From: Gemmatimonadota bacterium
Lineage (GTDB): Bacteria > Latescibacterota > UBA2968 > UBA8231
Reading direction: 5' to 3'
Length of the DNA: 6,770 bases
NCBI GenBank assembly: GCA_009845645.1
Contig: VXZF01000656.1
Span: forward strand, 1-6,770
Below the pieces are notes generated by a model. That model did not search any database and was not told where the DNA came from. It saw only the letters and a program-made list of their open reading frames with translations. Below, piece by piece: positions 4,463 to 6,770 of the stretch. Positions within the stretch are counted from its first letter, which is position 1. Every line of letters starts with the position of its first letter. Made by a program: the position numbers and the translations under genes.

Positions 4463-6553
4463 TCAGTAAACCACCGCTACACACGCCATCCGCTCCTCGC
4501 GCTGCCGATCCGTCTCCACCTCCACCCGGACCAAATACAACCCCGGCCCGACCAACCGGCCCGATTGATCGCGGCCATCCCATAGCACCGCATGGCGACC
4601 GGCCTTCCTCCCGCTTGGACCGGCCCGCCATAGGCAACGGCCGCGCAGATCGAACACTTCCACTGATACTTCGGACGCATCCAGCACCTTCAGCAGCGTA
4701 TAGTCGATCCGCACCTCGTCGTTCACCGCGTCCCCCTGCGGCGTAAAAGCAACCGGCTCTACCTCCATTGCGGCCAACACCGACCCCTGTGCTGTGGCCA
4801 CGATCCGCAACTGATTAGTGCCCATTTCCTCGCTCACATCCCCGGCCACCACCAATTGAGGAAAACCCGCTTGGCCACGCGCAAAGACTTCGGCGGCAAT
4901 TTCCCCGGCCGCGTTGTAGAGTGCTGTCTCCAGCCGCAGTCGCAGCCGCTTGACACCATCCCGCTGGATCGGCTGCGGCAGGTACACCACAAAACCTCCG
5001 GCCTCGGCCACAACGCTGTCAGGCGTGGCATCTTCCCAAGGCGCACCCATCTCCAATCCGCGCAACATCCCCTCGGCCGGCGTAAGAACCCGCACGGCAT
5101 CAAAGCCGGTCTGCGCATCTTCGGTAAAACGCGCCCCAATGTCGCAGACCAGCTCAACGCGGTCTCCGGCGTGCACCTCGGCTACAGCTCCCTCGGGGTG
5201 CAGATCGCCGACCGCGGCCACTTCGCCTAGCACGCGCTCGGCCAACAGCGGCACAAACTCCAACGCCAGTGAGTCGAGGCGGGCAAACTCCCACAAACGC
5301 TCGGTCTCAAAACGCACTTGCACTTGGACGTAGCGCCCCGGCGGTACCCATGGACGATCCCCACCCTCGCGTAGCGGAGCCGTCCAAAAACTCCAGTTGT
5401 CAGTATCGTCCGTGACCGGCCCTTGCCAGCCGAGGGCCAACGGATCGTTAGTAAATCGGCGCACCTTCAGAAATTCGTACTCGGAGAGTGGCACCTCTAT
5501 CGCCTGCCCCAAATCGTCGAAGGTATAATAGATCGTGGGCGTATCGTCCCGACCGCTCTTGATCGAGACCTTGACCGCAGCCGGTGCCTGCGGGGCTGGC
5601 ACTAGTGCGCCCGCTTCGCGCCGCCAAGTACTCGTCCTAAACAACACCCGTCCCACATTGGCCACCTGCCCCAAGTCTATGACCCGCGATTCCCAGCGCG
5701 CCCGAGGGACGAAACCGCGACCATAGACCTCCATTTCCGCGATGGCAAAGCGAGAGTAAAAACCAGAGCCGAGCGGCGGCCCGGCCTGCGGGGACGAACC
5801 GAGGGTCATGTCGGCCTCGCCATCGGGAAAGGGCCGGAAGCGAAAAAAGCGCAGATAGCTCAGCGGAAATGCCACCTCAATAACCGGATCGAAATTCTGT
5901 TCCTCATCGGCCAAGACGATATCCAACGGCGCGACCGATTTGGCAAACCCGGCGATGGGGAATACCTGACCGAGGTAGGTGTACGAAGAGAGGAATTTCG
6001 GCTCTTGCGTATTGACTAGTTGCTCGTCATTACTGGCCGTCAGCGCATAGCCTTCAAAGGCCCAGAAGGGACGATAGGGTATCTGAGTTCCCGGATCCAC
6101 CCCCTCCGGCGGTACGACCACAAAGCGCTCCGCCGGTATCTGAGATCCCATATCGAGCGTAAAAAAAACCTCGCCGGCCGGCATGATAACATCGACAAAA
6201 GCGGTATTGACGTCGCCGTCTATGAACTTCAGGAAGTTTTGTAACTGCAATCCCCGCGAAGACGTGCCCGTGCCCTGCCATATCCGGGGCATGCCGGAGC
6301 GCCAGAGTGGATCGACAGGTCGCCGGTAGAGCGAGCGCTCCCAGTAGGGCAATTGGGTGATTACATTCTCGTCGGGCCTTAACTCCAGCGGCTGCAGCGC
6401 TGGGGTCGCATCCTCCACCATCAGGTCCAGCAGCGTCCATTCCGACCACGGTGCGCCGCCGATGCCGCCAAAGTGCAATGTGGACACTTCAGCCGCGATT
6501 TCAACGGATGATCCCAGCAATCCTATTAGGGCCAAACGACGCCACAAGCCCAT
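4463..6553 (-). CDS. Large secreted protein with discoidin-like region and C-terminal FlgD-type Ig-like domain
   Basis: This 696-residue exported protein is of unknown function. I start it at ATG 6553-6551 because GGAGG (6565-6561) stands 7 nt upstream and the product then begins with a signal peptide: MGLWRR, a hydrophobic stretch LALIGLLG, and probable cleavage near residues 20-22. An ATG at 6643 would add 30 residues ahead of the signal peptide and is unlikely. Residues 105-280 look like a galactose-binding/discoidin-type beta-sandwich (FIDGDVNTAFVDV at 110-122, closing with FAIAEMEVYGRG at 269-280). Residues 286-440 look like another beta-sandwich (SRVIDLGQVANVGRVLF at 289-305, then PPGRYVQVQVRF). 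Residues 600-685 match the FlgD-type Ig fold: FTPQGDAVNDEV, VEVFDLRGRCLWR, GRHAVLWDGRDQSGRLVGPG and LYLVRVEVE. Such C-terminal domains are common on cell-surface proteins of uncultured phyla. No enzyme motif was recognised, so it may be a carbohydrate-binding or structural envelope protein. Confidence 0.85.
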   Translation of the reverse strand: MGLWRRLALIGLLGSSVEIAAEVSTLHFGGIGGAPWSEWTLLDLMVEDATPALQPLELRPDENVITQLPYWERSLYRRPVDPLWRSGMPRIWQGTGTSSRGLQLQNFLKFIDGDVNTAFVDVIMPAGEVFFTLDMGSQIPAERFVVVPPEGVDPGTQIPYRPFWAFEGYALTASNDEQLVNTQEPKFLSSYTYLGQVFPIAGFAKSVAPLDIVLADEEQNFDPVIEVAFPLSYLRFFRFRPFPDGEADMTLGSSPQAGPPLGSGFYSRFAIAEMEVYGRGFVPRARWESRVIDLGQVANVGRVLFRTSTWRREAGALVPAPQAPAAVKVSIKSGRDDTPTIYYTFDDLGQAIEVPLSEYEFLKVRRFTNDPLALGWQGPVTDDTDNWSFWTAPLREGGDRPWVPPGRYVQVQVRFETERLWEFARLDSLALEFVPLLAERVLGEVAAVGDLHPEGAVAEVHAGDRVELVCDIGARFTEDAQTGFDAVRVLTPAEGMLRGLEMGAPWEDATPDSVVAEAGGFVVYLPQPIQRDGVKRLRLRLETALYNAAGEIAAEVFARGQAGFPQLVVAGDVSEEMGTNQLRIVATAQGSVLAAMEVEPVAFTPQGDAVNDEVRIDYTLLKVLDASEVSVEVFDLRGRCLWRAGPSGRKAGRHAVLWDGRDQSGRLVGPGLYLVRVEVETDRQREERMACVAVVY

Positions 6554-6557
6554 ACAC

Positions 6558-6570
6558 TTGCCTCCGGCAA
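6558..6570 (-). promoter_or_regulatory. Ribosome binding site inside a small inverted repeat
   Basis: On the minus strand TTGCC, GGA, GGCAA form a 5-bp stem with a 3-nt loop. GGAGG, the Shine-Dalgarno of the secreted-protein gene, spans the loop and the 3' arm. The Shine-Dalgarno itself is clear and decides the start. Any masking of it by the hairpin is speculative, because the stem is short. Confidence 0.5.
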
Positions 6571-6590
6571 ATCGACGCTGCGCTATGTCG

Positions 6591-6620
6591 ATAATAACGA
6601 TTTTGCCACGCAGTCGTCCA
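6591..6620 (-). promoter_or_regulatory. Possible promoter of the secreted-protein gene
   Basis: On the minus strand TGGACG (6620-6615) and TATTAT (6596-6591) are separated by 18 bp. The -35 matches consensus at 4 of 6 positions and the -10 at 5 of 6. Transcription would begin near 6584, giving a leader of about 30 nt that carries the Shine-Dalgarno. It lies in the 153-bp divergent gap before the D-threonine-aldolase-type gene. For that gene I see no convincing promoter. Confidence 0.35.
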
Positions 6621-6706
6621 CGCGAGACACAAGCACTGGACAAGAAGCGGACCGCCCGGTTTCTTTAATTCGCAAGCAATGTCCACCCTACCCACAAAGC
6701 CCTATT

Positions 6707-6770
6707 ATGACCATCGAACACATCGGCATGACCCGCGACGCCATCGACACCCCCGTCCTCTTGGTCGATC
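6707..6770 (+). CDS. N-terminus of a probable D-threonine aldolase/alanine racemase-fold PLP enzyme (partial)
   Basis: Only the first 21 codons are inside the window: MTIEHIGMTRDAIDTPVLLVD. The stretch IDTPVLLVD is the typical opening of the fold-type III PLP family that includes D-threonine aldolase and D-serine dehydratase, where (I/L)DTPALLVDLDAL is common. The PLP lysine comes later and cannot be checked. The ATG at 6707 has no clear Shine-Dalgarno. The in-frame ATG at 6728 would leave too little sequence before the conserved motif, but cannot be ruled out. The gene is divergent from the secreted-protein gene. If the assignment is right, the enzyme acts on D-beta-hydroxy amino acids, which is an inference from 21 residues. 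Confidence 0.6.
   Translation, partial: MTIEHIGMTRDAIDTPVLLVD

Noticed and set aside
6554..6643. 30-residue N-terminal extension of the secreted protein from the ATG at 6643.
   Set aside because: The internal ATG at 6553 has a strong GGAGG and is directly followed by a signal peptide. The extension would bury that signal peptide.
1..6770. CRISPR array, tRNA/rRNA genes, insertion sequence or phage elements.
   Set aside because: I saw no direct-repeat series, no tRNA-like cloverleaf, no terminal inverted repeats and no transposase or integrase motifs.

Overview
This 6.8 kb bacterial window has GC-rich housekeeping-style genes and one visibly more AT-rich patch. No marker gene fixes the taxonomy. 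A large secreted protein ends in a FlgD-type Ig-like domain. It lies near a phytanoyl-CoA dioxygenase (PhyH)-type oxygenase, a LarA-like protein and a D-threonine-aldolase-type gene. That mix is familiar from uncultured Latescibacteria/Poribacteria-like genomes, but the assignment is an impression, not a demonstration.

Layout. (1) Positions 1-553, minus strand: a BrnT-family toxin gene followed by an overlapping HTH antitoxin gene. The antitoxin reading frame carries an in-frame TAG at codon 36 and runs off the window edge. Upstream of brnT is a good sigma70-like promoter with a perfect 15-bp palindrome between the -35 and -10 boxes. (2) Positions 684-4448, plus strand: four tightly packed genes, probably one operon. 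They are a group III iron-type alcohol dehydrogenase, a LarA-like (lactate racemase family) protein, a Nudix hydrolase and a PhyH-family oxygenase. (3) Positions 4463-6553, minus strand and convergent: a 696-residue exported protein with a discoidin-like region and a C-terminal FlgD-type Ig domain. (4) From 6707, plus strand: the first 21 codons of a probable D-threonine aldolase/D-serine dehydratase-type PLP enzyme.

How the genes may work together. The dehydrogenase and the LarA-like gene are translationally coupled: the stop codon of the first lies inside the Shine-Dalgarno of the second. This makes a joint 2-hydroxyacid/alcohol oxidation-epimerisation role plausible, but the substrate cannot be read from sequence. 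The Nudix and PhyH genes follow closely but differ in base composition, so they may be later additions. The toxin-antitoxin locus is divergent from the operon and appears to have its own promoter. The most notable observations are the nonsense-interrupted antitoxin beside an intact toxin, the operator-like palindrome of that locus, and the non-canonical metal-binding motif of the PhyH-family protein.
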